Below, one piece after another: positions 12,300 to 21,850 of a DNA stretch of 64,000 nt (position 1 is its first letter; each line of letters opens with the position of its first letter). The position numbers and the translations under genes were made by a program. Under the pieces are notes generated by a model. That model worked only from the letters and a program-made list of their open reading frames with translations, did not search any database and had not been told where the DNA came from. The stretch is taken from contig JAYMGJ010000196.1 of NCBI GenBank assembly GCA_037178675.1, positions 62,001 to 126,000 on the forward strand. Reading direction: 5' to 3'. The stretch is from Scleroderma bovista (Eukaryota; Basidiomycota; Agaricomycetes; Boletales; Sclerodermataceae).

Positions 12300-13746
12300 A
12301 TGGCTCGCATGAAGACAGCCAACGTACCAAAACCGCGCCCACAACTCACCGTGTCACAGAAAGTCGCTTGACGAGAAAAGTTCAGGGCACTCACAGATGA
12401 TATCAACAATGCACGTGCAGCCTACATGCGTGAGGTACTGGCAATATCCAAAAATCATGGCCGGTATGTTTTCTTACTTTGCTCATGCTATTCCTGACTT
12501 TGCTAGGTCTGAACGATGGGTCTGTCGCCAACTATACCTTGGCGGCAATGTTAGAACACGGTCACGTCGCCCTAACGCTTGGAATGTGTTTGTCCATCAG
12601 CGGTTGAATGACATTAACGAAAGTATGTTCTTCCTTCTAGGTTCATTAGTTGGTCTCTAACTAAATTGTACAAGACCTCGCGAAAGGCGAGCGTTGGAAG
12701 CTGACGGAGTTTGTCGAGGCACACAAGGGGACTCTATTGTCGCACTACTCGATGCTCACCCCTGCTCAGAAGATGGGATACAAAGACGAAGTCACGCAGT
12801 TGCATGCCAAGAAGCAGCAGACCACTCGTGACAATCCAAGGGCTGTTTGGCGTGACATGGAAGCATCCTTTGAAGCTATGGACCAAGAGGTATGCTTGCA
12901 ATCATCCCTATTGTGTGTGTCTAACCAACAATGAGTAGTGGACCGCACTATGCTACCGCCTAGGTATCGAAGGATTTTACGTTGCTGTTAGAGGAGGTGT
13001 GGAAGATCTCAGCGGCCCAAGATTGTTCTTCACAGAGAAAGCAGAGAAATTTACACGCACTGTCCTTGACCTCGAGCCGCGTTGTATGGCACTCAAGCTA
13101 GAAGCTTTTGTCATCTCTGGGCTTGGTAAAATTTTTAACATATTAAGCTCAAAGCAATAACTTCTGGGTTGTCAGATTCTTGTGCTGCCTTATCCCAAGC
13201 GCCTACACACACCCTCAATCAGGTAGTTAGTGAATGCCGTTCCATCATACAAGAAGGACTTGGTAAGCTTCAAATCTTTCCTTACTGCTCAACCACTCAT
13301 TCCAAACAACAGCCGTTATCATTAAAGAGAAATACAACGGCGACAGTAACTTACGGATGAACTACAATAACTACGAGCGTAACATCGTCGAGCGGTATGG
13401 GGTTGCCCTAGTTGGCTGGCCTGACAATCTCCTCCCGGTCCGAAATCCCTCTTCTGTCGGCGGTCGGGAAGTGCTCCAGCCACTCCTGGATGCCCTGCTC
13501 ACACAAACCTGCCATTGGATAAGACTCACCGAGGTTCAACTCGCGAAACGCATTGAAGACAACGGTGTGCGTCAGGCCAAGGGGGAGGCTGTCTATAAGC
13601 CCCGAAAGAAGCGCCAGGTAGCAGCAATCAAGGGTGCTATCCAAGAGAACAATGATGGAGATGGGACTGATGACATTGAGAACAGAGATGAAGCAGACAG
13701 TGGAGGCAATGGAGACAACGGAGACAATGGAGAGATTGATGCTTAG
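12300..13746 (+). pseudogene. HMG-box-like protein of unknown function with a premature TGA
   Basis: Exons run 12300 to 13746 with five introns whose phases agree. Blocks: MARMKTANVPKPRPQLTVSQ, in-frame TGA at 12369-12371, REKFRALTDDINNARAAYMR, RRPNAWNVFVHQRLNDINE, GERWKLTEFVEAHKG, YSMLTPAQKMGYKDEVTQL, VWRDMEASFEAMDQEW, LGIEGFYVAVRGGVEDLSG, LDLEPRCMALKLEAFVIS, NYNNYERNIVERYGVALVGW, and a basic stretch KPRKKRQ before an Asp/Asn/Gly-rich tail. PNAWNVFV followed by helical spacing resembles an HMG box, suggesting DNA binding; this is inference. The only lesion seen is the TGA, where TGG (Trp) would restore the frame. A product starting after it, or an intron I could not place, could still allow function. 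Confidence 0.6.
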
Positions 13747-14180
13747 CTTGCACTCCCAGTATCAGGCATTTTCTCTTTTACTTACATCTAATACAAATAC
13801 GCTGTGGCGGCCATAATGTTCAATGCCAGGTCCACGACATCGAATCACATGGTGCAGTGCTGCTGAGATAAGCAAGTCATCTCTTCGACTGTTTCCCCTA
13901 CAATCTCTTGCTAAGTGCCCATCTTATGTCGAGGAGCCACTGCATAATGGCGGAAAAATATTGCAAGTCATTCAATGCACTATCTTTCTTTCCACATATT
14001 GCACTGAAAGAGGTTCCCCCCTTGGCTGGGGCAGAACAGGCACTTTCAATCTTGCCCACTGTCAGCCCTGGTGCCATGGTCATGCGGCCCAATGCCTGCC
14101 CCCAACCTTTACCCTCAGACGGTTCACTCAATCATGGTATGGCGTGTAAGACATAACTATATCTTTGCAGCTGATCTTTC
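13747..14180. other. Spacer between the two unknown genes
   Basis: Possibly holds 5' exons of the following gene, but no frame between 13820 and 14150 could be tied to it by splice signals. Confidence 0.4.
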
Positions 14181-15438
14181 CTTTACCAAGTGAAATGCAA
14201 GAGAATCCTCGCAATACTTTCTTGGGCTCAACAAGAATCCTTCGTGGTAAGTCGAGTTTATTGTATTTCAAGGGTTTAATGAATATTCGGGACAGTTCGA
14301 AGGCGTGTCCTTCAGGGACTATACCTACATCATGGAACGCTTAGGCAGCGACCGGGATGCGAAAACGTGGAACAAGTGTGTCTGCCTTATTACCAATTCA
14401 TGCCGCTAGACGACTAATGATTATATTTAAACTCAGGCTAACGTTTTTACCACACCTCCAACATCTAATGGTCTCATCACCTAGCCCCCTCCATGAGTTC
14501 ATCGTAAATTTCCTGATGGATGAGCTCTCCTGCACTTTTCGAACGATCCCATTCCCTAAATCCATAACCTGCCGACCTGCAGGTAACAAGTCCTTCAACA
14601 AGACATCGATACAGGGCATTCCGGACTTGACCGTTGACATGTGGAGCCACCATAACCGTCAATCACGAAGGGTTTTGCTTGGGGAGTGCGCATTCACGCA
14701 AAGTGATGAGAATGTCACCGAAAAATTACAGGCCTACGTTCTCGATGCGCCCGATATACTGGTCGTCTGCAAGATACTTATTAACCAAGGGGACCGCTAC
14801 CACAGCCCAGGCGCAAAGCCTTCTATTGCTAAAGGGCTTCGGTCGTCACGTTTGTTGACATGGTCCGAATTCAGCTCTGCAAATGCAGGGGACTTCGCCC
14901 GAACGGTCGTAGATGGTCACACCTGGCTCTCACTTTCATCGGTGGAGATTCACGTTTGGGTTCGTCAGGCCGGCGACTCAGATCTCAACTTAGATTTAAA
15001 CGGCGACCATCACACTGTTGGGGTGCGTCGCCTCGTTTCCTATGTATGTGTATAGTATACTGACTCTCATTAGACCCTCTTCCCTACTATCGACATCGAT
15101 GACGTGAATGGCGCGTTCGAGCGTGGCCTCCAACTGATCAAGGCGGCCGCTATCCATGAGATGAAGGCCGGCGATGTGGAAGAAAGGGTATTGGATGGTG
15201 TGGAAGGATGGTCCCCCCCCCTGCCTTTTAGATGTTGAACGGCTCAACATGGAGCTTGAGAAGGCTGCGCTGGACACGGCGTACGAGCGATATTTTGATT
15301 GGCACTCAACGCTGAAGAACAAATCGCCCTACGCAGCGCAAGGTGCCACTCAAACGTCTCAGGTGTGCCTCTCTCGTCGTGTAAGTACTGCATTGAATTT
15401 TATGTTATCGTCTAACTCTGTTACAGCGCCGCGCATAA
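14181..15438 (+). pseudogene. Unknown protein, possibly PD-(D/E)XK-like, frameshifted at a C run
   Basis: A reading frame from about 14181 joins AILSWAQQESFV to FEGVSFRDYTYIMERLGSD and then, across a third exon from about 14436, to HEFIVNFLMDELSCTFRTIP, GIPDLTVDMWSHHN, VLLGECAFTQSDENVTEKLQ, YVLDAPDILVVCKILI, VDGHTWLSLSSVEIHVWV and TLFPTIDIDDVNGAFERG. The order GIPD, about 18 residues, GECAFTQ resembles a PD-(D/E)XK nuclease core, but no Lys follows the Glu in the usual place, so the assignment is weak. After VLDGVEGW the frame runs through nine C residues (15213-15221) and stops; one C fewer reads on as LLDVERLNMELEKAALD and ends at TAA 15436-15438. The 5' end is unresolved. Confidence 0.45.
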
Positions 15439-17187
15439 AGGGGGAGCAAGATCTTGCGCCGCAATTTTTTTTCTTGCCTTACAATGGATGCTCGTGCATG
15501 TACTTTGTCTCTCCATTCATCATGTCCCCCCCCCTCCCTGCCAATGCAGGCTTGATGTAGTTCCTTACTAGCTACATTTGAAATTATAAATCATTCTGCA
15601 GCAACAAGCAATCTGCTGCCATCAGAGCAATAAACAATGGCGGAAGTCGCTGGGGTGTGTGCTGTGCATGTCATGGAATTCACGCCCTATGATACACCAG
15701 TAATTCGGGCTTATTAGTAGTAGAAGGGAAAATATGTAATAGACACATAATAAAACAAGAACAAAAAAAAAACGCCGAGAAACGGTGAAGGAATGGAGTG
15801 ACGTGTGTGCTCATCGATGAGCAGAAATGATTTGTCATCGCAGGAGACAGCGGCGGAAGTCGCCGGGATAAGGGATAAGGCCCTGACAACAGACTCCGCA
15901 TACTTATGTAACCGAGCCACGCCCGTATGCCAGTAATTCTGACTTATTTATTAGTAATACAAGCAGAAATATGTATTAGATATGTAATAAAACAAGAACA
16001 AAAAAAAAGCGCTGAAAAATGGTGAAGGAATGAGTGATGTGTTTGCTCGTCGTCCCGGACGACGAGCAAAGGTGGTTTGTCATCGGGAGGCAGTGACGGA
16101 AGTCGCCGGGGGCGGGGAGCGCGCGCGACGTCAAACTCCGTCCGATTAGTAATGACGGCGTGTAGTAATCTTTAGCACGTGATGTCCTTATCTATTGATT
16201 AGATCCTATAGGTTATCTTAACTAGTCTTTAACTACTGTGTCTACCGTAGTCTTCCTAAGGTAACAGCTGAGTGCCGCGCGAAGTGCTGAAGTGCTGCAG
16301 AATCCATTATCCCTACTAAGTAGTAACATTGACAGCTATGTATCTCCGTTACTAATTAGTAACATAAGCGGTGTCACCCAGGTGCGCAGTGACCTGTAGA
16401 TAATAAAGTTTTGCCCTAAAAACGTTAGAACGTCACTGACACGGCATCCACGTCAGCCTCAGTTCCGTGCGCGTCGTCGCGCCCACCGTGCCGTTCCCGC
16501 TGCTCAGGATCGTCGAGATCGGTCGACGACGCTGCCGTCAAGGTCAGCGATGTCGGTGGATGCCGAAGCCCACATTGGCAGCCCCCCAGCACTGCCACTG
16601 GCCAATTTCCTCAGTTACTCTAACTTAGTTAGTGGTGCTCCGTGAAAGGCTCACCAGCTGGTTTGGACATTCGATTTCCCCAAGGGAGTTTTGACACCAA
16701 TTTAAACACAAGCTTTGGTGGGTGTTCTTGTAGGTGTTCGTTTGAATCACCATTGACCCGCATCCATCATTGGGAGAGTCCGAATGAAATACACGGAGGC
16801 TATGAAGGCCAGTGGCTGCTGCGAGCGAGTTGACCATCCAACATGCCAAAATACATAGTATGTACCACCCAACATGCATAAGCCTCATGATCTCAGCAAA
16901 ATAAGACATCGGTTGTTGAATTAACGACTCTTGATTCAGTGAACTGGTCGGATGGTAGGCACTTTACTACTGCATTGGAAGTTCTTCAACAGAGTAAATT
17001 CTGGATGCTATATAACACTGAAACAGTTCCGCAGACTTTGTCATTATACTAACACAACAGATTTCTTTTATAATTTCAGGTAAATGAACAAACAGCACCA
17101 TCGAGCCTCCAAAACCAAAGATCTTGTATCCTACACCCATTCAAGTACTTCTGTGATGAATGAACACGTATTTGCACGTCCCTCCTC
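15439..17187. other. Intergenic stretch with repeats
   Basis: Contains the duplicated block listed separately and, at 16430-16560, a GC-rich segment with GTCGAC palindromes. No gene is supported. Confidence 0.45.
15681..16112. repeat. Imperfect tandem duplication, period about 237 bp
   Basis: Copy 1 starts at about 15681 and copy 2 at about 15918. Shared landmarks: CACGCCC, CCAGTAATTC, TTATTAGTA, ATATGTA, AATAAAACAAGAACAAAAAA, GGTGAAGGAATG, TTTGTCATCG and GGCGGAAGTCGCCGGG or close variants. A further partial end copy (GGCGGAAGTCGCTGGG) lies at about 15640-15655. Between the two full copies the central part differs: copy 2 has a GCTCGTCGTCCCGGACGACGAGC palindrome near 16046-16068 where copy 1 has GCTCATCGATGAGC. 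Confidence 0.8.
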
Positions 17188-17677
17188 TCAGCATGTCAGG
17201 GCGCCGTCAGTATTTGTTACGCAAGAATCTGTTCGTAACAGTGTATTTATCTTTGACACCTTCAAAGCCATATCACAGTGCAACTTACTCAGGTCAATGG
17301 TCGCAGGGTGCCCAGTCTGGGTAGAATCATCGCAAGTGCAACTCAGGACAGTTCCGGAGAGGGAGCAGTCACGGCAAGTCGCTGCATAATCTCCACTGCT
17401 TTAATAATGATAAGTCGTCAGCACATTGACATATAAAACAATACCTTGCTTACTTCGGGGAGCAGTACAGGATTCCATTTGTGTTGACAAGACAATAATC
17501 CAAGTCGATGCTTGACCAGACGTATGAGCCGTCTTTGCGTTGACAGTGCGAAATGAGCGCAGAGCCACTCAAGGAGGAAGTGTCGCAAGTGTAAGCGAAG
17601 GCATCTAATTCATCGGCAGCAGAACTCGCTGAGAGCGCTGCCAGGATGAGAGAAACCGAAATGCTGAAGAAATGCAT
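17188..17677 (-). CDS. Secreted CVNH (cyanovirin-N homologue) lectin
   Basis: Three exons, 17677-17454, 17395-17289 and 17228-17188, give 123 aa. Residues 1-21 (MHFFSISVSLILAALSASSA) form a clear signal peptide. Then come two CVNH half-domains: FAYTCDTSSLSGSALISHC with SSIDLDYCLVNTNG, and YAATCRDCSLSGTVLSC with ATIDLNSCVTNTDGALTC. Each carries the family pattern of Cys, Leu-x-Gly, Cys, and I/S-D-L-x-x-C-x-x-N-x-x-G. Cyanovirin-type proteins bind mannose-rich glycans; in fungi their role is open (self-recognition or defence are proposed). An ATG six codons upstream (17695) exists, but the TATA box at 17712-17720 favours the 17677 start, which also gives the better signal peptide. Confidence 0.9.
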
Positions 17678-17711
17678 GTCTTTCTGTGATACCAACTCAT
17701 TGGATCATCCA

Positions 17712-17720
17712 CCTTTTATA
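17712..17720 (-). promoter_or_regulatory. TATA box of the CVNH lectin gene
   Basis: On the minus strand this reads TATAAAAGG, 35 bp upstream of the ATG at 17677. A CACGTG element lies next to it at 17722-17727. A start site about 30 bp downstream would leave a very short leader. Confidence 0.6.
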
Positions 17721-17727
17721 CCACGTG

Positions 17728-20700
17728 TGCTACATCATACAGGCGAATCTTTTTGGTTACGTTTCCGTACTGGATCTCTCCGCATAAACAGCCATGGAAA
17801 ATTAGTTCCCCACCATTCTTGCATCATGACAGTCCATTTAGGCATAGAAGTCGGAATGACCAGGTTTCTCCAAGGCGTGCCGTGAGTAATTAAGGAAAAT
17901 TGGGCATTCCTTGAAGCACATTGAAAAAGCATCTCTGGACTAACCACAAAAAGGATGAGAGCCTGGATTGGTACCGTAAATATATTTACCAACGTCATGA
18001 TGACCGCACTGTTAATGGAATTATTTGTGAATGGTTGCTGGTCATACTACCATTTGCAACATTTAGAAGCCTTGGATTTGGTAACGCTAGCGTGACGTGG
18101 GCAGTTGGAGTACGTCTGAATCAGCTTATATTCAAAAAAATACTTACCAACATGATATGTAGTGAGCGCCCGACGTATCTTGATTTCTCACAGAACTTTG
18201 CATCCCCCAGCCAGCCCGAAAGTGGTTATGTGATGCGGTGTCTCCAAAACATGGAATCGGGAACTCGATGGTCCGTGTCCAGGTTAGAACTGTGGTACCA
18301 ACGTGCCCACGACAAGTCGAATAAGGTGTCACTCGTGACGACGATGATGAACAACAGTGCCCGGAGTGCAGCCACTGACAAATTCACAAGCACAGGGGCT
18401 GGGGGATATACCGGCCCAGTCTAACCGTTCGCTTTCAATCGTGCTGGCCATGATACACTCGGCGCCGCTCATTTCTGGGGTGAATTCAAGCATCGTTTGA
18501 GGACTCAGTCGTTTACATTTTACTCATGATTTTTACCTGATCATCTCTCCTTTTTACTTTGATTACTGTCTAGACTCTGTCGCTTCTGTCTTCTTCACCT
18601 TTGTGTTTGTTTCCGCCTATACCCCTTTGTTTGTTGTGCTGACGGAGTCCTGTGACCTGAGCTTCTTTATAGCGTAGTCGGCCATATTCTTGCTTGACAA
18701 GCCTTGATTTCTCCGTGGGAACGTGATTGACAAGTCCTAGCAGTTTGACAAACTGGCCCGAAGTTCTGTGACACGGATATTGTTTGAGCGACTGAACTTC
18801 CTTGCCATCTTTGTCATCGTAGGAAGGTTGTCATGTATTATTCAGTCCCCTCTCTCGGCACCGACTCTCTACCACGAACGATAGTTCTATTCCTTCCGTC
18901 AATTTACCCCTGATGTCCTCACTGGGTGGTTCGCCAATGATCGCCGCCAGTACGTACACCTACTTTTGGCCATGTCACCGAAGATTGCGATCACGCAGAA
19001 TCATGGGCAAGACAGTTTCGGCTCGATACCTCGTGCTATGTACATACATCCTTGCTGGAGTCATATCCTTCCAGACCAAACGTGATGCCACGTAACCGTT
19101 TTCTCAGTCCAACATTTTTGAACCTTGGTAGCTGGGCCAGCGCGGCGGACATCAAAGAAGTTCCGCTGTTGGAGGGGCGTAGCATGTGTTTGTCTGGACA
19201 CATTTCGAAATTAAACCAATGTGCTTGCATCTGACTAGTATCATTGTGGCCGATTTTGCTCTATTGATATGCAGCCTGCCGGAGCAGCCACGCACTACTG
19301 ACTGATCCTACTGTCTCCAGGTTGGCCCGGGTAGAATTCAACCCTTTTAAGCAGCTTTTGTATTGTGGCAAGCAAGTTGATTGAGGCAAGAAAGACTTAC
19401 ACAGCTAAAGTTACAGTTTCAACGCGGTAGTACGTATCAGCGGCGCGTGTAAAACAACCAAATCCTTCCGCCTTCATGAGGTGCAAGAATACTGAAACGT
19501 CGCCATGCATGGCTAGTGTTTTCCTTCACCATCCTCTTCGATCACCATGCGACTCAACTCTACAGGTTCCTCTCTTCGCATCCTGCTATACAATCGTTTT
19601 GGAAGGAAAGAAAGAAAGTGGTATGGGATATGTTTGACTACCGTATGACATCAGTCGCTAGGTTTGACTACTTGTCAGACCTGCCTGTACTGGCCTTCTC
19701 CATACCTCAAATTAGAATCCCTACTATGTCAGGTGAGCAGAACTAAATAAAAATATTTTTATTCGATTGATCACAGAACTGGGAAGATAAACCCTGGCGT
19801 CCAGATTCGTGAGTGGACAGATTTAGCTAGTACTTGTTTGGCACCGCTGAACAGGACATCTGTAGGGTATGATGGATGACGTGGTCTTCTGTCCTTTTTT
19901 GCATCCCCGAAAGTATCATCTTACAGCAGACGGATGACACTTATGCATTGGATCTTGAATGATTTATCACACCCTTCATCGAGGTTGTGAATACATCTGG
20001 TGTAATATTACATGTGCCCTATTGCATAGCCATGAACCATTATTGAAGCCAGTGAAGTCTCATCTGTTCTGTATATCCTTCACTCTAGTCCATCAGATAT
20101 ATCATCGGTGGCGGCCATCTTCTGATTATTCGAAATTCCAGCATGATAATGCTGGTCCGACATCAGTGGAAATTACAAGAAACCTCTTCAATCTTCCCAC
20201 CTACCAGTTCCATGACTCAGATCCACTTAGAGAACTGTAGAGGTACGACACGGGTCGGGTGAGCATTCGCTGTCTTGAATCCAGTGTGATTACATCAGCA
20301 TGTCTCCACTCACCTCAACGGTAATTAGGTTTTCTGTGTCGCGATCGCAAGATCTCCATATGTCCTTGATGAGTACTGGTGTCTTGTCGGGATTTCCTTT
20401 ACGATTTGTTAGACATCGACGGGGAAGATGACATTCTTCACAGACATAGTAACGGTGGTGGGCGAGGCTGCCGCGAAAGATGCTCAGAAGCATTTTCTCA
20501 CTGTTATTTGTACCAACGACATAGTGATCAAAAGGAACCTGGTCGCTCTTGCGTGATAACAATCCCCCATCCGACTGCAAAATGTATGAGATTCCTCCCA
20601 AAGAACCTTCGAACGTAGACAAGCCTTCCAAAGAGACTCACACATCTCCAAGGTCACACATAAGATCCTGTTCAAAGAAGTCTACGAGACACTATATGTG

Positions 20701-21850
20701 GTTAGTGATCTCCGTGGTGTCATGCAAATGTTACTGAATGTGCTCAAAGGTGTGAACACGAGGTCGTCACGACGCTCTGTCTATCTGACCGGTTTATAGC
20801 ACTTCAGTTATTGCACAGCATCGGTTGGGTTCACCGCGACCGATGAAGACACTACCATCGTCAGACAACGGCATGACGACATGACCAGTCACGACCATCC
20901 TGCAACCAGTGGCATGTCAACATCGAGGGTGGTGGCCATCACCATCATTATGATCACACCACAACCACTACTGTGTAGCTGGTGGTACGACGATGACCCA
21001 ACGACGACACTGGCAGTCGGTGCTACCGCAGCAACAGACGACATTGACGGCAACAACAGCTTGATGCCGACGACCACGATGAGCACCACCCCCTACCGTC
21101 AACCAACGGACGACGACGACGACCGCGACGACACGACAGCCACTACCACCACTATATTGTGCCACCAGCACGATATTAACGACGGCCATGACCATGACCG
21201 TGCAGCAAGCAGCGCGACAACGACATCACTGGGCAACGAGTGCAGCAACAGACACCAATGAGCGATGACAAAGTATTTAGATGGGTAGATAGTCCTAGCT
21301 CAAGATCTAATAGCATGTACAGTGATCAGCAAACCCTACGATGATATGGTGAACCTGCGGGTACACTGCCTGCCCGTTGTATGGGTAACCAAGTGTATAT
21401 TGTATCAATATCGATGACTACCATGGTACAAAATACATGTGTGCAACGCATGTTCACCTAAACAAGAATGATCTGGTTCAGCAACGTAAGATGGGCTAAG
21501 TGATAGTACTAGTAATAGGAATGAATGGATGTGGGAGGGGATAGGATGGGTAAACGGAGGTGGTTAGATATATGTAAATGGATGATGAGAACGGAGAAGG
21601 CATTGACAAAGCAACCGAAGCCCAAAGAAATAGAAAAGGAGTGTCCGAATGTCCCATGACGAAGTGCGGTTTGTCTTCTACAATAAACTCCGGAAAAAGC
21701 GTGCGTGGGTGTGCGTGCAGGGGAAAGATGATAGTAGTGGATTCCGGGAGAGGGGTGGCCATTGAGATTATGCTGGGGGATTGTCGAGAAGCGGTGGGGT
21801 GCGATAAGTCAAGCGGAGAGAATGGGTATGAGCCGCAAGCTCAAACAATG
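17728..21850. other. Long stretch without a supported gene
   Basis: On the minus strand, 18420-18225 reads a hydrophobic segment (VNLSVAALRALLFIIVV) and 17998-17920 another (MTLVNIFTVPIQALILFVV). These could be exons of a small membrane protein, but the first is out of frame with its likely start (MASTIESERLDWAG) and splice joins are not convincing. A Cys-containing minus ORF at 20290-20631 is unrecognised. The rest is non-coding as far as I can see. Confidence 0.4.
20881..21250. repeat. Triplet-rich low-complexity tract (ACC/GAC/ACG)
   Basis: Dominated by ACC, CAC, GAC and ACG triplets, e.g. runs of ACGACGACGACGACCGCGACG. The 126-aa plus-strand ORF here is Thr/Asp/His/Ala-rich and is best explained as a translation of the simple sequence. 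Confidence 0.75.

Noticed and set aside
18225..18466. Possible small membrane-protein gene on the minus strand
   Set aside because: The likely start and the hydrophobic segment are in different frames and no good intron joins them.
20881..21261. 126-aa Thr/Asp-rich ORF
   Set aside because: Explained by triplet simple sequence.
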